61,885 nucleotides of DNA from an uncultured Neomegalonema sp. (GCA_937922185.1 CAKZUT010000024.1:1-61885); one strand, 5' to 3'. Numbered from the stretch's first letter, positions 25,997-36,373 are shown. The notes: generated from the sequence alone by a model not told the origin. Made by a program: numbers and translations.

Positions 25997-26017
25997 TGAA
26001 CGCTGCCGAGGGATATA

Positions 26018-26725
26018 ATGCGAATTCTCCTGATTGAAGACGACAGCGCCATGGCGCAGAGCATCGAACTGATGCTCAAGCAGGACGGCTTCAACGTCTA
26101 TACGACCGACCTTGGCGAAGAGGGGATCGACCTCGGCAAGCTGTATGACTACGACCTGATCGTACTCGACCTGAACTTGCCCGACATGAACGGTTATGAT
26201 GTCCTGCGGCAATTGCGGGTGGCCAAGATCGCCACGCCGATCCTCATTCTCTCGGGCCTGTCGGGCACGGAAGACAAGGTGAAGGGCTTCGGCTTCGGGG
26301 CCGATGACTACATGACCAAGCCGTTCAACAAGGACGAGCTGATCGCCCGTATCCACGCGATCGTGCGCCGTTCCAAGGGCCACAGCCAGTCGATCATCAC
26401 CACCGGCCTCGTGAAGGTGAATCTCGATGCCAAGACCGTTGAGGTCGATGGCAGCCGGGTCCACCTGACCGGCAAGGAATACCAGATGCTGGAACTCCTC
26501 TCGCTTCGCAAGGGCACGACCCTGACGAAGGAGATGTTCCTCAATCACCTCTATGGTGGTATGGACGAGCCGGAACTGAAGATCATCGACGTCTTCATCT
26601 GCAAGCTTCGCAAGAAACTCTCCAACGCCACCGGCGGGCAGAGCTATATCGAGACGGTCTGGGGCCGGGGATATGTGCTGCGCGAGGCCGAGGAAGACAA
26701 GAAACCCGAGGCCGCGAGCGCCTGA
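26018..26725 (+). CDS. ctrA: Cell-cycle response regulator
   Basis: A 235-residue OmpR-type response regulator that is plainly CtrA: it starts [20 protein letters not shown], has the phospho-acceptor Asp51 in [16 protein letters not shown], Lys in [15 protein letters not shown], and the very conserved DNA-binding domain [20 protein letters not shown] with GRGYVLRE near the end. In Rhodobacterales CtrA controls flagellar motility, gene transfer agent and other non-essential traits rather than replication. Its C-terminal tail is short and ends Ala-rich, like the degradation-tag end of CtrA. It stands alone between two terminators. Confidence 0.98.
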   Translation: MRILLIEDDSAMAQSIELMLKQDGFNVYTTDLGEEGIDLGKLYDYDLIVLDLNLPDMNGYDVLRQLRVAKIATPILILSGLSGTEDKVKGFGFGADDYMTKPFNKDELIARIHAIVRRSKGHSQSIITTGLVKVNLDAKTVEVDGSRVHLTGKEYQMLELLSLRKGTTLTKEMFLNHLYGGMDEPELKIIDVFICKLRKKLSNATGGQSYIETVWGRGYVLREAEEDKKPEAASA

Positions 26726-26755
26726 AGCGACCTTCCCTTACCGTGATCTGCCGGA

Positions 26756-26783
26756 AAACCCCGCCCTTCGAGGCGGGGTTTCT
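26756..26783 (+). terminator. Intrinsic terminator after ctrA
   Basis: A 10-base perfect stem AAACCCCGCC / GGCGGGGTTT with a six-base loop, followed by TTTCTC, 30 bases after the ctrA stop. It separates ctrA from the convergent small secreted protein gene. Confidence 0.85.
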
Positions 26784-26823
26784 CGTGTGTGTGGAGGGGG
26801 GGCAGGGCCGCCGGAATGCGCCC

Positions 26824-27156
26824 TCAGAAGCGGAAGCACATGGTGCGGCCTGCGGGAAGGGGCAGGACCACGCCGCCCGAACCTTCGCAGGCGGTGGTGT
26901 CAGCGGCGGCCCAGTTATCCGCCGGTTTCACGGCCTCCTCGCCGATCACCAGGTAATCGGTCGGCTGGAACTGGAATTGCGGGGCCTTGGTCAATTCGTA
27001 TTTCTCCTCATTGGACAGGAGAGGAGCGCCGATGAAGATCGACGGATCGACATTCTCCAGGGCGGTTTCAGACACCCCGTCGGGGAAGGCCTCGGAAAAG
27101 CTCTGGGCGAGGGCCGCGCCGGGCAGCATTGCGAGGACGACAAGAATACGGATCAT
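26824..27156 (-). CDS. Small secreted hypothetical protein
   Basis: A 110-residue protein with a clear signal peptide (MIRILVVLAMLPGAALAQ, cleavage after ALA). The mature part is acidic and contains two cysteines near the C-terminus (DTTACEGSGG and GRTMCFRF) that could form a disulfide. No family recognised. Confidence 0.7.
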   Translation of the reverse strand: MIRILVVLAMLPGAALAQSFSEAFPDGVSETALENVDPSIFIGAPLLSNEEKYELTKAPQFQFQPTDYLVIGEEAVKPADNWAAADTTACEGSGGVVLPLPAGRTMCFRF

Positions 27157-27211
27157 GATGGCAACTCCGGTTTGATGAACCGGGGTTCACATGCTGCGGC
27201 CCGTCATACCG

Positions 27212-28744
27212 TCAAGTGCGGCGAAATCCCGCTTTCAGCTCTGCCAGCGTGAAAGCCCCCAGAAGCCGCGCGACCAGTGCATAGCTGGCCATGCCCAGCA
27301 GGACGAGGCCGAGCAGGGCGGGAACCCGCAGCCAGCCGCTCTCGAACAGGGACGCTCCCGCCTGCGCCGCGAACCACAGGACGACGCCCATCGCGAGGCT
27401 GGCGATACACAGGCGCGGCAAGCGATGCCGCAACCGGGCATCGAGCGCATAGCCGCGCTTGCGGAGCAATAGCCACAGCCAGCCGGTATTGACCCAGGAC
27501 GCGATGGCCGTCGCGACCGGAATGGCGACCCAGCCCAGCGTCAGCGCGCCCGCAATGGCCAGCACCGTATTGATCCCCATCGCCCAGAGCGACAGGCGCA
27601 GGGGGGTCTTGCTGTCCTCGGCGGCGAAGAAGGCCGGGGTCAGGGTCTTGTTCAGCACGAAAGCGGGCAATCCGGTCGCGAACAGCGCGGTGGCCAGCCC
27701 CGTCATCGCCGCGTCACCGGCGGTATAGGCTCCCCGCTCGAAGACGGCCCGCGCGATCTCGACCGGGATCAGCATGAGCGCGACGGTCGCGGGCAGGGTC
27801 AGGGCCAGCGCAAATTCCGCCGAGCGGTTCAGGGAATGCACAGCACCGGCCTGATCGCCGAGTTTCAGCCGGCGCGAGAGATCGGGCATCAGGACGATGC
27901 CCACCGCGATCCCGACGACGCCGAGGGGCAGTTGATAGAGACGGTCGGCATAGGTCAGCCATGCGACCACCCCGTCGAAGAAGGATGCGATCACCGATCC
28001 GACCATCAGGTTGATCTGCATCGCCCCCCCGGCCAGTGCCGCCGGAGCGGCCAGCGCCAGAAGCCGCCTCATATCCGGGGTCAGGCGCGGGCGGCGGAAG
28101 GCAAAGCGCATCCCCGCCCTGCGCGCGGCCCCCGCCACCAGAGCCAGTTGCGCGATTCCCGACAGGGCCACCCCGAGGGCCAGCCATATCTCGACCTGCC
28201 AGCCCAGCAGCAGCGCGGTGCCCGAGAACACGATCATGAACAGATTCAGGATGATCGGTGCGCCCGCCGCCACCGCGAATTTCCCGAGGGCATTCAACAC
28301 GGCACTGAACAGCGCCGTCAGCGAAATCAGGAAGAGATAGGGGAACATGATCCGCGCCAGCAGCACGGCGGTATCGTATTTCGACGGCTCGCTCGTGAAC
28401 CCCGCCGCCAGCGCCAGCATCAGGACCGGCATCCCCAGCGTCGCGATCAGGGTGACGACGAAAAGGGCGCTTGCCAGCATGGCCAGCGCCTCTTCGCCGA
28501 ACCGTCTGGCCTCGTTGCCGCCGTCCTCCAGCGTCTTGGTGAACAGCGGTACGAAGGCCACGCTGAAGGCCCCTTCGGCGAAGATGCGTCGGAAGAGATT
28601 GGGCATCCGAAAGGCCGCATAGAAGGCATCCGCCGCATCGGTCGCCCCGAGGCTGGCCGCGATGATGATCTCGCGCACCAGTCCGAGCATCCGGGAAATG
28701 AGCGTCATGCCCCCGACGGTCAGGAAGCCGCGTCCGAGGCTCAT
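27212..28744 (-). CDS. murJ: Lipid II flippase MurJ
   Basis: A 510-residue membrane protein with about 14 hydrophobic helices. The N-terminus SRMLGLVREIIIAASLGA, FYAAFRMPNLFRRIFAEGAF and SVAFVPLF is diagnostic for MurJ/MviN. It moves the peptidoglycan precursor lipid II across the inner membrane. The ATG at 28744 has GGA upstream; an earlier in-frame start would add 26 residues without similarity. The gene lies downstream of glnD on the same strand. Confidence 0.96.
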   Translation of the reverse strand: MSLGRGFLTVGGMTLISRMLGLVREIIIAASLGATDAADAFYAAFRMPNLFRRIFAEGAFSVAFVPLFTKTLEDGGNEARRFGEEALAMLASALFVVTLIATLGMPVLMLALAAGFTSEPSKYDTAVLLARIMFPYLFLISLTALFSAVLNALGKFAVAAGAPIILNLFMIVFSGTALLLGWQVEIWLALGVALSGIAQLALVAGAARRAGMRFAFRRPRLTPDMRRLLALAAPAALAGGAMQINLMVGSVIASFFDGVVAWLTYADRLYQLPLGVVGIAVGIVLMPDLSRRLKLGDQAGAVHSLNRSAEFALALTLPATVALMLIPVEIARAVFERGAYTAGDAAMTGLATALFATGLPAFVLNKTLTPAFFAAEDSKTPLRLSLWAMGINTVLAIAGALTLGWVAIPVATAIASWVNTGWLWLLLRKRGYALDARLRHRLPRLCIASLAMGVVLWFAAQAGASLFESGWLRVPALLGLVLLGMASYALVARLLGAFTLAELKAGFRRT

Positions 28745-28925
28745 GGAAGCGGTTCCGGGGATGTTTTCTGCCCCGTGTGCCGCTGCGGCGAGGCCTGTCC
28801 GCAACGGAACGTGGCCCCGCAACAGAGAAGGCCGGATAGTGGCTCCCCCGGTCCCCTGTACGAAGCGGGCGCGGGGGATGACGACACTTCCTGTTCCCGC
28901 AAGCGGGGTTCCCGTGTTCCGGGCC

Positions 28926-31706
28926 TCACCCGTCTTCCCCGATCAGGGCTTCGGTCACGGCGGCGGTGATGGATTTTTGCCGGGCCTCGCTGGTGATCTT
29001 CAGGCCGAACATATCCTTCACATAGAAGGTATCGACCGCCCGCTCGCCATAGGTCGCGATGACGGCGGAGAAGATGCTGATCCGCTGGTTCGTGATCGCA
29101 TGGGCAAGATCATGCACCAGACCCAGCCTGTCGCGTCCCGTCACCTCGATGATGGTGAAGAGTTCGGAGGCGGAATTGTCGATGGTCACTTCGGGCGGCA
29201 CATGGAAGTTGCGTTCCGGCGAGGACAGGGCGGATTCCTGTCGCGCCTGAATCGCCAGATGGGGACGGATATCCCCTTCCAGAACCTTTCGGATCGTCCC
29301 GTGCATCCGGTCGAGGCGGTGCGGGTCGTCATAGACCTCGCCCTCCTTGTCCTGCACCCAGAAGGTGGCGAGGGCCGTGCCGTCGGTGGTCGTGAAGGTC
29401 CGTGCATCCACGATGGAGGCTCCGGCCAGAGAGATCGCCCCGGATACCCGCGAGAACAGTCCCGGATGGTCGCCCATCGCCATGGACAGCCGCGTGGCCG
29501 CGCGCTCCGGGTCGCCCGATACGTCGATGGCGGGGGCATCCTCCTTCTTGTCGCGCAGGATGCGGGCATGGACCTCGTGGACCGAGGCATCGAGACCCAG
29601 CCAGTAGGGGGGGTAATGCCGCTCCATGAAGCCGTCCAGCCATGGATCGTCCCAGCCTCCCAGCCGCTCGCGCAGGGCATCCTTGGCCTGCTCGATCCGT
29701 TCCCGGCGGCTTTCGGACAGCGCGCCGTGCCCAGCGGTCAGAACCGCCAGTGTCTCGGTATGCAGGGTCCGCAGCAATTGCGCTTTCCAGTTGTTCCACA
29801 CCCCCGGCCCGACCGCATAGATATCGCAGGCGGTGAGTATGAACAGCATGTTCAGCATCTCGCGGCTCTGCATGACATCCGCGAAATCCCGGATCGTCTT
29901 CGCATCGGCCAGATCGCGTTTCTGTGCGGTGTCGGAGGCCAGCAGGTGCAACCGCACCAGCCAGATGACCTTTTCAACCTCCGCCTCCGTCAGGCCGAGC
30001 CGGGGGCAGACCTCGGCGGCGATCCGCGCGCCCGCGATGGAATGGTCCTCCGGCAGGCCCTTGCCGATATCGTGCAGCAGCAATGCGATGTAGAGAACCC
30101 GGCGGTTGAGCGGCGAATCCATGATCCGGGTCGCCCTCGGCATCTCTTCCGCCAGCGCCCCGCTCTCGATCCGGGCGAGGGTGCCGACGGCACGGATGGT
30201 GTGCTCATCCACCGTGTAATGGTGGTACATATTGAACTGCATCATGCAGACGATGCGCCCGAATTCGGGCATGAACCGGCCCAGCACATCCGCCTCGTTC
30301 ATCAGGCGCAGGATACGCTCGGGATTGCCGGTCTCCAGCAGCATGTCGAGGAATTCCGCATTGGCCTCCGCATCGTCGCGCAGGCCGTCGAGCAGGGCGA
30401 GGTTGCGGCGGATCAGCTTGAGCGTCACGGGATGGATCGTGCCGTTTGTCTCCACGGCGGTGCGGAAGACGCGCAGGATCTCGATGGGTCGTTCGCGGAA
30501 GATGGTCGGGTCGCTGACCAGAAGCCGCCCGTGTTGAATACGGATGGTGCTGTCGTCGTCATCTTTGGCGAACAGTCCGAAGAAGCCCCGGCTCATGCGT
30601 CGTTTGGGCGTGATCTGCTGCGCCTCCAATGCGGCACAGAACACGCGGGTCAGGTCGCCGACCTCCTTGGCGACCCGGAAATACCGGCCCATGAACAGCT
30701 CGACACCGCTCTGTCCGCCGTCATCGGTGAAGCCCATGCGCCCGGCGATCTCGATCTGTTTGTCGAAGGTAAGCTGCTCCTGCGCGCGGCCCGACAGGTA
30801 ATGCAGCCAGAACCGTACCGTCCACAGAAACTGGCCCGAATCCGTGAAGCGGGTCAGCTCGTTGGTGGTGAAAACGCCATGGTCGATCAGGTCGGCGGCG
30901 CGCTCGACGCGGTAGAGATACTTGCCGATCCAGAACAGGGAATGCAGGTCGCGCAATGCGCCCTTGCCCTCCTTGATATTCGGTTCCAGCAGATAGCGCG
31001 TGCCGCCGACCCGCTCATGGCGCTCGCGCCGTTCCTCCAGTTTCGCGGCGGCGAATTCCGCGCCCGTATCGGCGAACAGCTCGTCACGCAGGCGGGCGCG
31101 CATCTCCTCGTAGAGATCCGCATCGCCGCAGATCAGCCGCGTCTCCAGCAGGGACGTGCGTATGGTCATGTCGTCACGGGCATAACGCAGGCAATCGTCG
31201 GTCGAGCGGGTCGCCTGCCCGACCTTCTGCCTGAGATCCCAGAGACCGTAGAGAACCGTCTCGATGACGGATTCCGTCCAGCCCGTGCGCTTGTAGGGGG
31301 TCAGGAACAGCAGATCGATATCCGATCCGGGAGCCAGCGCCCCGCGTCCGTATCCGCCCACGGCGACGACGGCCACCCGCTCCGAGGATGTGGGGTGGGG
31401 CAGGGGGAAGGTGCGGCACCCTTTGGCGAAGAGGGCCGCGATGACGTGATCCTGCAAGGCGGCAAGGGCCTTGCCCGCCGCCAGCCCCGCCATGGGGGTC
31501 GTCTCGAAGGCGGCGCGGGTGCGGGCCTGCCCCGCCTCCATAAGGGCGGCGAGGGCTTTGGGCACCGGCACCCCGGCCTCGACCGCCGCCGTGCAGGCGG
31601 CGAGGTCGTCCGGGGTCGGGCTGGCGATGAAGGTGTCGGCGGCGGTGGTCGTGGTGTCAGCCTCAGTTGCATTTTCCGCGACAGCCGCAGGGGCATCGGG
31701 GGTCAT
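28926..31706 (-). CDS. glnD: [Protein-PII] uridylyltransferase/uridylyl-removing enzyme
   Basis: A 926-residue GlnD, the glutamine sensor that adds or removes UMP on PII. Order of domains: a Pro/Ala/Thr-rich leader, nucleotidyltransferase (VAVGGYGRGALAPGSDIDLL), a middle region with LEPNIKEGKGALRDLHSL, an HD domain (HHYTVDEHTIRAVG, LLLHDIGKGLPEDHS), then two ACT domains (FSRVSGAISLAGASIVDART; VTGRDRLGLVHDLAHAITN). The ATG at 31706 is preferred; a TTG seven codons upstream is in frame. Confidence 0.97.
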   Translation of the reverse strand: MTPDAPAAVAENATEADTTTTAADTFIASPTPDDLAACTAAVEAGVPVPKALAALMEAGQARTRAAFETTPMAGLAAGKALAALQDHVIAALFAKGCRTFPLPHPTSSERVAVVAVGGYGRGALAPGSDIDLLFLTPYKRTGWTESVIETVLYGLWDLRQKVGQATRSTDDCLRYARDDMTIRTSLLETRLICGDADLYEEMRARLRDELFADTGAEFAAAKLEERRERHERVGGTRYLLEPNIKEGKGALRDLHSLFWIGKYLYRVERAADLIDHGVFTTNELTRFTDSGQFLWTVRFWLHYLSGRAQEQLTFDKQIEIAGRMGFTDDGGQSGVELFMGRYFRVAKEVGDLTRVFCAALEAQQITPKRRMSRGFFGLFAKDDDDSTIRIQHGRLLVSDPTIFRERPIEILRVFRTAVETNGTIHPVTLKLIRRNLALLDGLRDDAEANAEFLDMLLETGNPERILRLMNEADVLGRFMPEFGRIVCMMQFNMYHHYTVDEHTIRAVGTLARIESGALAEEMPRATRIMDSPLNRRVLYIALLLHDIGKGLPEDHSIAGARIAAEVCPRLGLTEAEVEKVIWLVRLHLLASDTAQKRDLADAKTIRDFADVMQSREMLNMLFILTACDIYAVGPGVWNNWKAQLLRTLHTETLAVLTAGHGALSESRRERIEQAKDALRERLGGWDDPWLDGFMERHYPPYWLGLDASVHEVHARILRDKKEDAPAIDVSGDPERAATRLSMAMGDHPGLFSRVSGAISLAGASIVDARTFTTTDGTALATFWVQDKEGEVYDDPHRLDRMHGTIRKVLEGDIRPHLAIQARQESALSSPERNFHVPPEVTIDNSASELFTIIEVTGRDRLGLVHDLAHAITNQRISIFSAVIATYGERAVDTFYVKDMFGLKITSEARQKSITAAVTEALIGEDG

Positions 31707-31737
31707 GCCGAGGCACCGCTGCGGCAATGTTCCGGTG

Positions 31738-33999
31738 TCACTGACTGTATCCGTTGATGCTGGTCAGGCGCTGGCCGAAGGTTGTCGGGGCCGGATCGAC
31801 CATCTCGAACTGTCGCCGTCCGACTTTCAGGATCGACAGCAGGCGCTGGTTGCGCCCGCTCGGCAGGAAGCGGAACAGGCCGCTCATGCCGCGAAAACCG
31901 GTGGGGGTCTCGATATTCTGGATGGTGAAGGGGGGCTGGCCGGTCGTTTTCGACCGGCTGAGCAAGGCCCCGGCGATGGCCACCCCGTCATAGGCCAGCG
32001 CGGCCACGGCGGGCGGCTTTCCGCCATAGGCCGAGGAATAGCGGCTCTCGAACTCGGCTTTCAGAGCCGGGTCCAGGCCGGGGAACCAGCCTCCGCGAAG
32101 GGTGGCCTCACGGAAGGTCTCCGCGTCGTCCCAGATGCCCAGACCCATGTACTGCACCTGACTGGGGAGCACGTCGTTATAGGCCAGATAGGCGGCGATA
32201 CCCTGCAAGGCCTTGCCGCTCGTGGCGATCAGTACGCCCTGTACATCCGGGTTCGTCTGGTAGAATTCGGCGAACCGCTGGCCCGTTTCGGCGGCCTGCG
32301 CGAAATTGGGGCTGATCGGCTGTACCGTCGCGACGTTCACGCCATAGGCGGGGGCCACGTTCTGCACATTGCGATAGACGATCCCGCCATAGGGCGTATC
32401 GGGCGAGAGCAGCCCGATCTTGCGGATGCCGCGTTTGGCGGCATAGGAGAGCATCCGGTCCACCTCCGCATCGGGCAGGTAGCCGACGCTGTAGACCCCG
32501 CGCCGCAGGACGCTTTCATCCGTCGTGAAAGCGATGACGGGAATGCCCGCGCTCCGGGCTACGGGGGCGACCGCCGCCGCCGATCCCGAAAACAGCGGGC
32601 CGATGATGAGCCGTGCCCCATCCGCGACCGCCTGCTGTGCCGCGAGCCGCGCCTTGTCGGGGGAGCCGCCGGTGTCATAGCCGCGCAGCACGAGTTGCCG
32701 GTCGCCCAGCGCCCGCGCCGAGAGGGCGGCGGCCTGTGACAGGCCCCTGGCGAGCGTGCGGATAGAGGGCCGGGAATCGCTGTCCGGTGTCAGGATGGCG
32801 ACTGTGATCGGCGCATTGGCGTTGAAGCTGGGGGCCGGTGCGCTGTAGCCGTAATTCGGCTGTGCGAGCTGCGCCGTCTCATAGGCCGCGTCATCCGCGA
32901 AGCCGCCCGGATAGGGGTTTTCCTCCGGTGTCTCGACCTCCTCGGCGGCGGAGGCGGGATCGGGGGCGGATGACAGGACATTCGCGGCCTGCGGAGTCGC
33001 AGGGGGGGACGGTTCTTCCTCATCCTGCGGAGCGGCGGCTTTCCCGTCCTCCTCTGTGGCGGCATCGTCGCCTCCGCCGAACAGGCTGGCGAAAGCCGAC
33101 AGGGGTTCATAGACCGGTTCGGGAGCCTCCGGCGCTTCGGCGATGTCCGGCTCGGCGACCGGGGGCGTATCGGGCAGTACCGGCGCGTCGGGTGCCGTGG
33201 CCACAGGCGCAGGCCCCGGTTTATCCGAGGCGGTCAGTTCGGCGATATCAAGGGCGGCGTCGGGCGTGGGGTTGCGGTCCACGGTCGAGCCGTAATCGGC
33301 ACTCGCGACTTCGGCGACCTGATACTGAGCGCCCAGACGGGCCGGTTCTTTCAGGGCGGGTCGCGTTGCAGCGGCTTCCCGGTTGGGAGGAGCAGAGCGG
33401 GCCGGGGGGGAATCGAGCAGAAAATCAAACAGACCCCGGCGTTCGGGTTCCGCAGGGGCGGCGACCTCGGCAACTTCGGCGGGGGCCGGGGCCGGAGGGA
33501 GAGAGGGCGTGACGACCTCAGCGATTGTCGGGGCCGGTTCCGGCGCGGGGGCCTCGGCGATCTTCTCCGGGGCGGGGGGGGCCGGTTTCGGGGCCGGGGG
33601 CGCGACAGCCTGCGGGGCCGGTTGCGCGGGGGCGGGCGTGGCCTTGGCGACGGGTTGCGGGGCAGGGGCCGGAGCCTTCACCACGGGGGCCTGAACAACG
33701 GGAGCTTTGGCAACGGGCGGGGTCGGCACGGGGGCCTTTGCCACGGGCGGAGTCGGCACGGGTGCCTTTGCCACGGGTGGAGTCGGCACGGGTGCCTCGG
33801 GCACGGCGGCTCCGGGCGCGCCGGGTTTGGGTATGGGGGCCTTGACCACCGCCACAGGTGCCGCCTGAGCCACCGGCGTGACCTGTTGAGCCTGTACTGC
33901 CGGGGGCGGAGCCGATACCCGCTGCGCGCAGGCCCCGGTACTCAGCACCATCAGCGCCGCGACCATCGTACCGCGCGTCCATCCCGTAAACCGGTTCAT
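31738..33999 (-). CDS. LpoA-like penicillin-binding protein activator with Pro/Ala-rich linker
   Basis: A 753-residue envelope protein. The N-terminal 25 residues form a signal with a Cys (VLSTGACAQ), so it may be a lipoprotein although the lipobox is not canonical. About 340 residues of Pro/Ala/Val-rich low-complexity sequence follow, including three copies of a 10-residue APVPTPPVAK repeat. The C-terminal half is a periplasmic-binding-protein fold like LpoA/YraM: ITVAILTPDSDSRPSIRTLA, GARLIIGPLFSGSAAAVAPV, KIGLLSPDTPYGGIVYRNV. LpoA activates class A penicillin-binding proteins. GGAGG supports the start at 33999. It is divergent from rsmI, as often seen. Confidence 0.85.
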   Translation of the reverse strand: MNRFTGWTRGTMVAALMVLSTGACAQRVSAPPPAVQAQQVTPVAQAAPVAVVKAPIPKPGAPGAAVPEAPVPTPPVAKAPVPTPPVAKAPVPTPPVAKAPVVQAPVVKAPAPAPQPVAKATPAPAQPAPQAVAPPAPKPAPPAPEKIAEAPAPEPAPTIAEVVTPSLPPAPAPAEVAEVAAPAEPERRGLFDFLLDSPPARSAPPNREAAATRPALKEPARLGAQYQVAEVASADYGSTVDRNPTPDAALDIAELTASDKPGPAPVATAPDAPVLPDTPPVAEPDIAEAPEAPEPVYEPLSAFASLFGGGDDAATEEDGKAAAPQDEEEPSPPATPQAANVLSSAPDPASAAEEVETPEENPYPGGFADDAAYETAQLAQPNYGYSAPAPSFNANAPITVAILTPDSDSRPSIRTLARGLSQAAALSARALGDRQLVLRGYDTGGSPDKARLAAQQAVADGARLIIGPLFSGSAAAVAPVARSAGIPVIAFTTDESVLRRGVYSVGYLPDAEVDRMLSYAAKRGIRKIGLLSPDTPYGGIVYRNVQNVAPAYGVNVATVQPISPNFAQAAETGQRFAEFYQTNPDVQGVLIATSGKALQGIAAYLAYNDVLPSQVQYMGLGIWDDAETFREATLRGGWFPGLDPALKAEFESRYSSAYGGKPPAVAALAYDGVAIAGALLSRSKTTGQPPFTIQNIETPTGFRGMSGLFRFLPSGRNQRLLSILKVGRRQFEMVDPAPTTFGQRLTSINGYSQ
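33700..33800. repeat. 30-base tandem repeat inside the LpoA-like gene
   Basis: Three near-identical 30-base units (33721-33750, 33751-33780, and a partial third from 33781; a diverged unit precedes them) encode the 10-residue repeat APVPTPPVAK. Only a few bases differ between units, so copy number could vary between strains and lengthen or shorten the linker. Confidence 0.8.
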
Positions 34000-34085
34000 G
34001 CCGTGCCTCCGCTCGTTCCATGCGTTATGCACACCGTATCACGAAAACCCCGTGACCGGTCTATGCTCTTGTGAGGGAGCGGACG

Positions 34086-35000
34086 ATGGGACAGGGTAAA
34101 TTTTCCTTAAGGTCCAGCGCCTTCCCCGCATTCCCGTGGTATCCCGTGGCAAAATCGCAACTTCGACCCGGCCTGACGCTCATCGCGACCCCGATCGGCA
34201 ATGCGGGCGACATCACGCTGCGCGCCCTCGATGCCCTGCGTGATGCGGATGTCATCGCCGCCGAGGATACGCGCGTGGCCCGGCGGCTGATGGATATCCA
34301 TGGCGTGTCGCTGGAGGGCAGGCCCCTGATTCCCTATCACGATCACAATGCGGCGAGTGCCCTGCCGCGCCTGCTGGAATTGCTGCATGGCGGTGCGCGG
34401 GTGGTGTTTCTGTCCGATGCGGGGACGCCGATGGTGGCCGATCCGGGATATCGGCTCGCGCGGGCGGTTCTGGCCGAGGATATTCCGCTGGGGGCGACCC
34501 CCGGCCCCTGTGCCGCGATCATGGCGCTGACGCTCTCGGGATTGCCGTCGGACCGTTTCACCTTTGCTGGATTTCCGCCGAACAGGCGCGAGGCGCGCCG
34601 GAGCTTTCTGCGTGATCTGGCGGATATACCCACCACGCTCATCCTCTATGAGTCGCCCAAACGTCTTGCCGCCTCGCTGGCCGATATGGCGGAGGTTTTC
34701 GGCACCCGCGAGGCGGCGGTAGCCAGAGAACTGACGAAGATGTTCGAGGAAACCCGCCGGGGAACCCTGGAATCGCTGGCCGCGATCTATGCGGAAGAAG
34801 GCGCGCCAAAGGGCGAGGTCGTGGTGGTGGTCGGCCCGCCGCCCCCTGCGGAACCGGCGGGTGAGGCGGATGTGGACGCGGCCCTGCGCGGGGCACTGGA
34901 GACGATGACCACGAAGGACGCCGCCAGAACCGTCGCCACGGCGCTGAGCCTGCCGCGAAAGACGGTCTACGAACGGGCGCTGGCGTTGCGGGGGGAGTAA
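34086..35000 (+). CDS. rsmI: 16S rRNA (cytidine-1402 2'-O)-methyltransferase
   Basis: A 304-residue SAM enzyme of the tetrapyrrole-methylase fold. GLTLIATPIGNAGDITLRAL is the diagnostic N-terminal motif, followed by AAEDTRVARRLMDIHG, VVFLSDAGTPMVADPGYRL and FAGFPPNRREARRSFL. It methylates the ribosomal decoding centre. AGGGAG lies seven bases before the ATG at 34086. The usual yraN-gshB followers are not here but at 49.7-51.7 kb. Confidence 0.96.
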   Translation: MGQGKFSLRSSAFPAFPWYPVAKSQLRPGLTLIATPIGNAGDITLRALDALRDADVIAAEDTRVARRLMDIHGVSLEGRPLIPYHDHNAASALPRLLELLHGGARVVFLSDAGTPMVADPGYRLARAVLAEDIPLGATPGPCAAIMALTLSGLPSDRFTFAGFPPNRREARRSFLRDLADIPTTLILYESPKRLAASLADMAEVFGTREAAVARELTKMFEETRRGTLESLAAIYAEEGAPKGEVVVVVGPPPPAEPAGEADVDAALRGALETMTTKDAARTVATALSLPRKTVYERALALRGE

Positions 35001-35156
35001 GGGCGGACACCGCGCTGCACGGCTGGATTGCGTGTTTTCCGGCGCGCGCCGAAACCGGCGCAATCGCGGGGAATCAGGCTGATCGCGATGGTCCGGCTGG
35101 CATTCGGGGCGATGGATTGATACGAGAGGCCAGATTTCAAAAGCAGCGAGACTCTC

Positions 35157-36368
35157 ATGTCGAAAATCAAGGTCGCCAATCCCGTCGTCGAACTCGACGG
35201 GGACGAGATGACACGGATTATCTGGGATTTCATCAAGCAGAAGCTGATCCTGCCGTATCTCGATATCGACCTGCACTACTACGATCTCGGTATCGAGGAG
35301 CGGGACCGTACCGAGGACCGGATCACCGTCGAGGCGGCGGAGGCGATCAGGACACACGGCGTCGGGGTCAAATGCGCGACCATCACGCCGGACGAGGCCC
35401 GCGTCGAGGAATTCGGCCTCAAGAAGATGTGGCGCTCGCCCAATGGCACCATCCGCAACATCCTCGGCGGCGTCGTCTTCCGTCAGCCGATCCTGTGCCA
35501 GAATGTCCCCCGGCTCGTACCCGGCTGGACTCTGCCCATCGTGGTCGGTCGCCATGCCTTCGGCGACCAGTACAAGGCCACGGATTTCCGCTTTCCCGGC
35601 AAGGGTAAGCTGACCATGAAATTCGAGGGCGAGGACGGCGAGGTCATCGAGCATGAGGTCTATGACGCGCCGGGGGCGGGCGTCGCGATGGGCATGTACA
35701 ATCTGGACGAGTCGATCCGCGACTTCGCGCGGGCCTCCCTCAATTACGGGCTGGATATCGGATGGCCGGTCTATCTCTCGACCAAGAACACGATTCTGAA
35801 AGCCTATGACGGGCGGTTCAAGGACATCTTTCAGGAGACGTTCGACGCCGAGTTCAGGGAACAGTTCGACGCGGCGGGCATCGAGTATCAGCATCGCCTG
35901 ATCGACGACATGGTCGCCTGCGCGCTCAAATGGAGCGGTGGCTTCGTCTGGGCCTGCAAGAACTACGACGGCGATGTGCAGTCCGACACCGTGGCTCAGG
36001 GCTTCGGGTCGCTCGGGATGATGCAATCGAAACTGATGACCCCGGACGGCAGGATCGTGGAGGCCGAGGCCGCCCATGGCACCGTCACCCGCCATTACCG
36101 CAATCATCAGGAGGGCAAGGAAACGTCAACCAATTCCATCGCATCCATTTATGCATGGACGGGCGGCCTGAAACACCGCGCGAAGCTGGATGACAATGCG
36201 GCGTTGCTGACCTTTGCCGATACGCTGGAGAAGGTCTGTGTCGATACCGTGGAGAGCGGGCACATGACAAAGGATCTGGCATTGCTGGTCGGGCCGGAGC
36301 AGGGCTGGCTGACCACCATGGCGTTTCTCGACAAGGTGGACGAAAATCTCAACAAGGCGATGGGCTGA
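35157..36368 (+). CDS. icd: NADP-dependent isocitrate dehydrogenase, homodimeric (subfamily II)
   Basis: A 403-residue enzyme. The sequence ([64 protein letters not shown]) matches the eukaryote-like dimeric NADP-IDH group rather than the E. coli group. It decarboxylates isocitrate to 2-oxoglutarate in the TCA cycle. A second, unrelated IDH (monomeric) is encoded at 51858-54071. The next gene starts five bases after the stop. Confidence 0.97.
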   Translation: MSKIKVANPVVELDGDEMTRIIWDFIKQKLILPYLDIDLHYYDLGIEERDRTEDRITVEAAEAIRTHGVGVKCATITPDEARVEEFGLKKMWRSPNGTIRNILGGVVFRQPILCQNVPRLVPGWTLPIVVGRHAFGDQYKATDFRFPGKGKLTMKFEGEDGEVIEHEVYDAPGAGVAMGMYNLDESIRDFARASLNYGLDIGWPVYLSTKNTILKAYDGRFKDIFQETFDAEFREQFDAAGIEYQHRLIDDMVACALKWSGGFVWACKNYDGDVQSDTVAQGFGSLGMMQSKLMTPDGRIVEAEAAHGTVTRHYRNHQEGKETSTNSIASIYAWTGGLKHRAKLDDNAALLTFADTLEKVCVDTVESGHMTKDLALLVGPEQGWLTTMAFLDKVDENLNKAMG

Positions 36369-36373
36369 CGCGC

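Larger units (their letters stand above)
25651..26017. other. Intergenic region upstream of ctrA
   Basis: 367 bases with no convincing gene. It holds an intrinsic terminator (25702-25733), one GANTC site (GAATC at 25791-25795), two TTAA half-sites nine bases apart (25978 and 25991), and an AT-richer stretch before ctrA that should contain its promoter(s). Several short sequences resemble DnaA boxes only with two mismatches. Confidence 0.6.

Noticed and set aside
28662-31757. A 1,031-codon open frame on the plus strand opposite glnD
   Set aside because: Same reason: complete antisense overlap with GlnD, low-quality composition, no recognisable motif.
35040-35051. A 12-base GC palindrome (CGGCGCGCGCCG) before icd
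   Set aside because: Short alternating GC palindromes are common by chance at this base composition and no adjacent signal supports a function.
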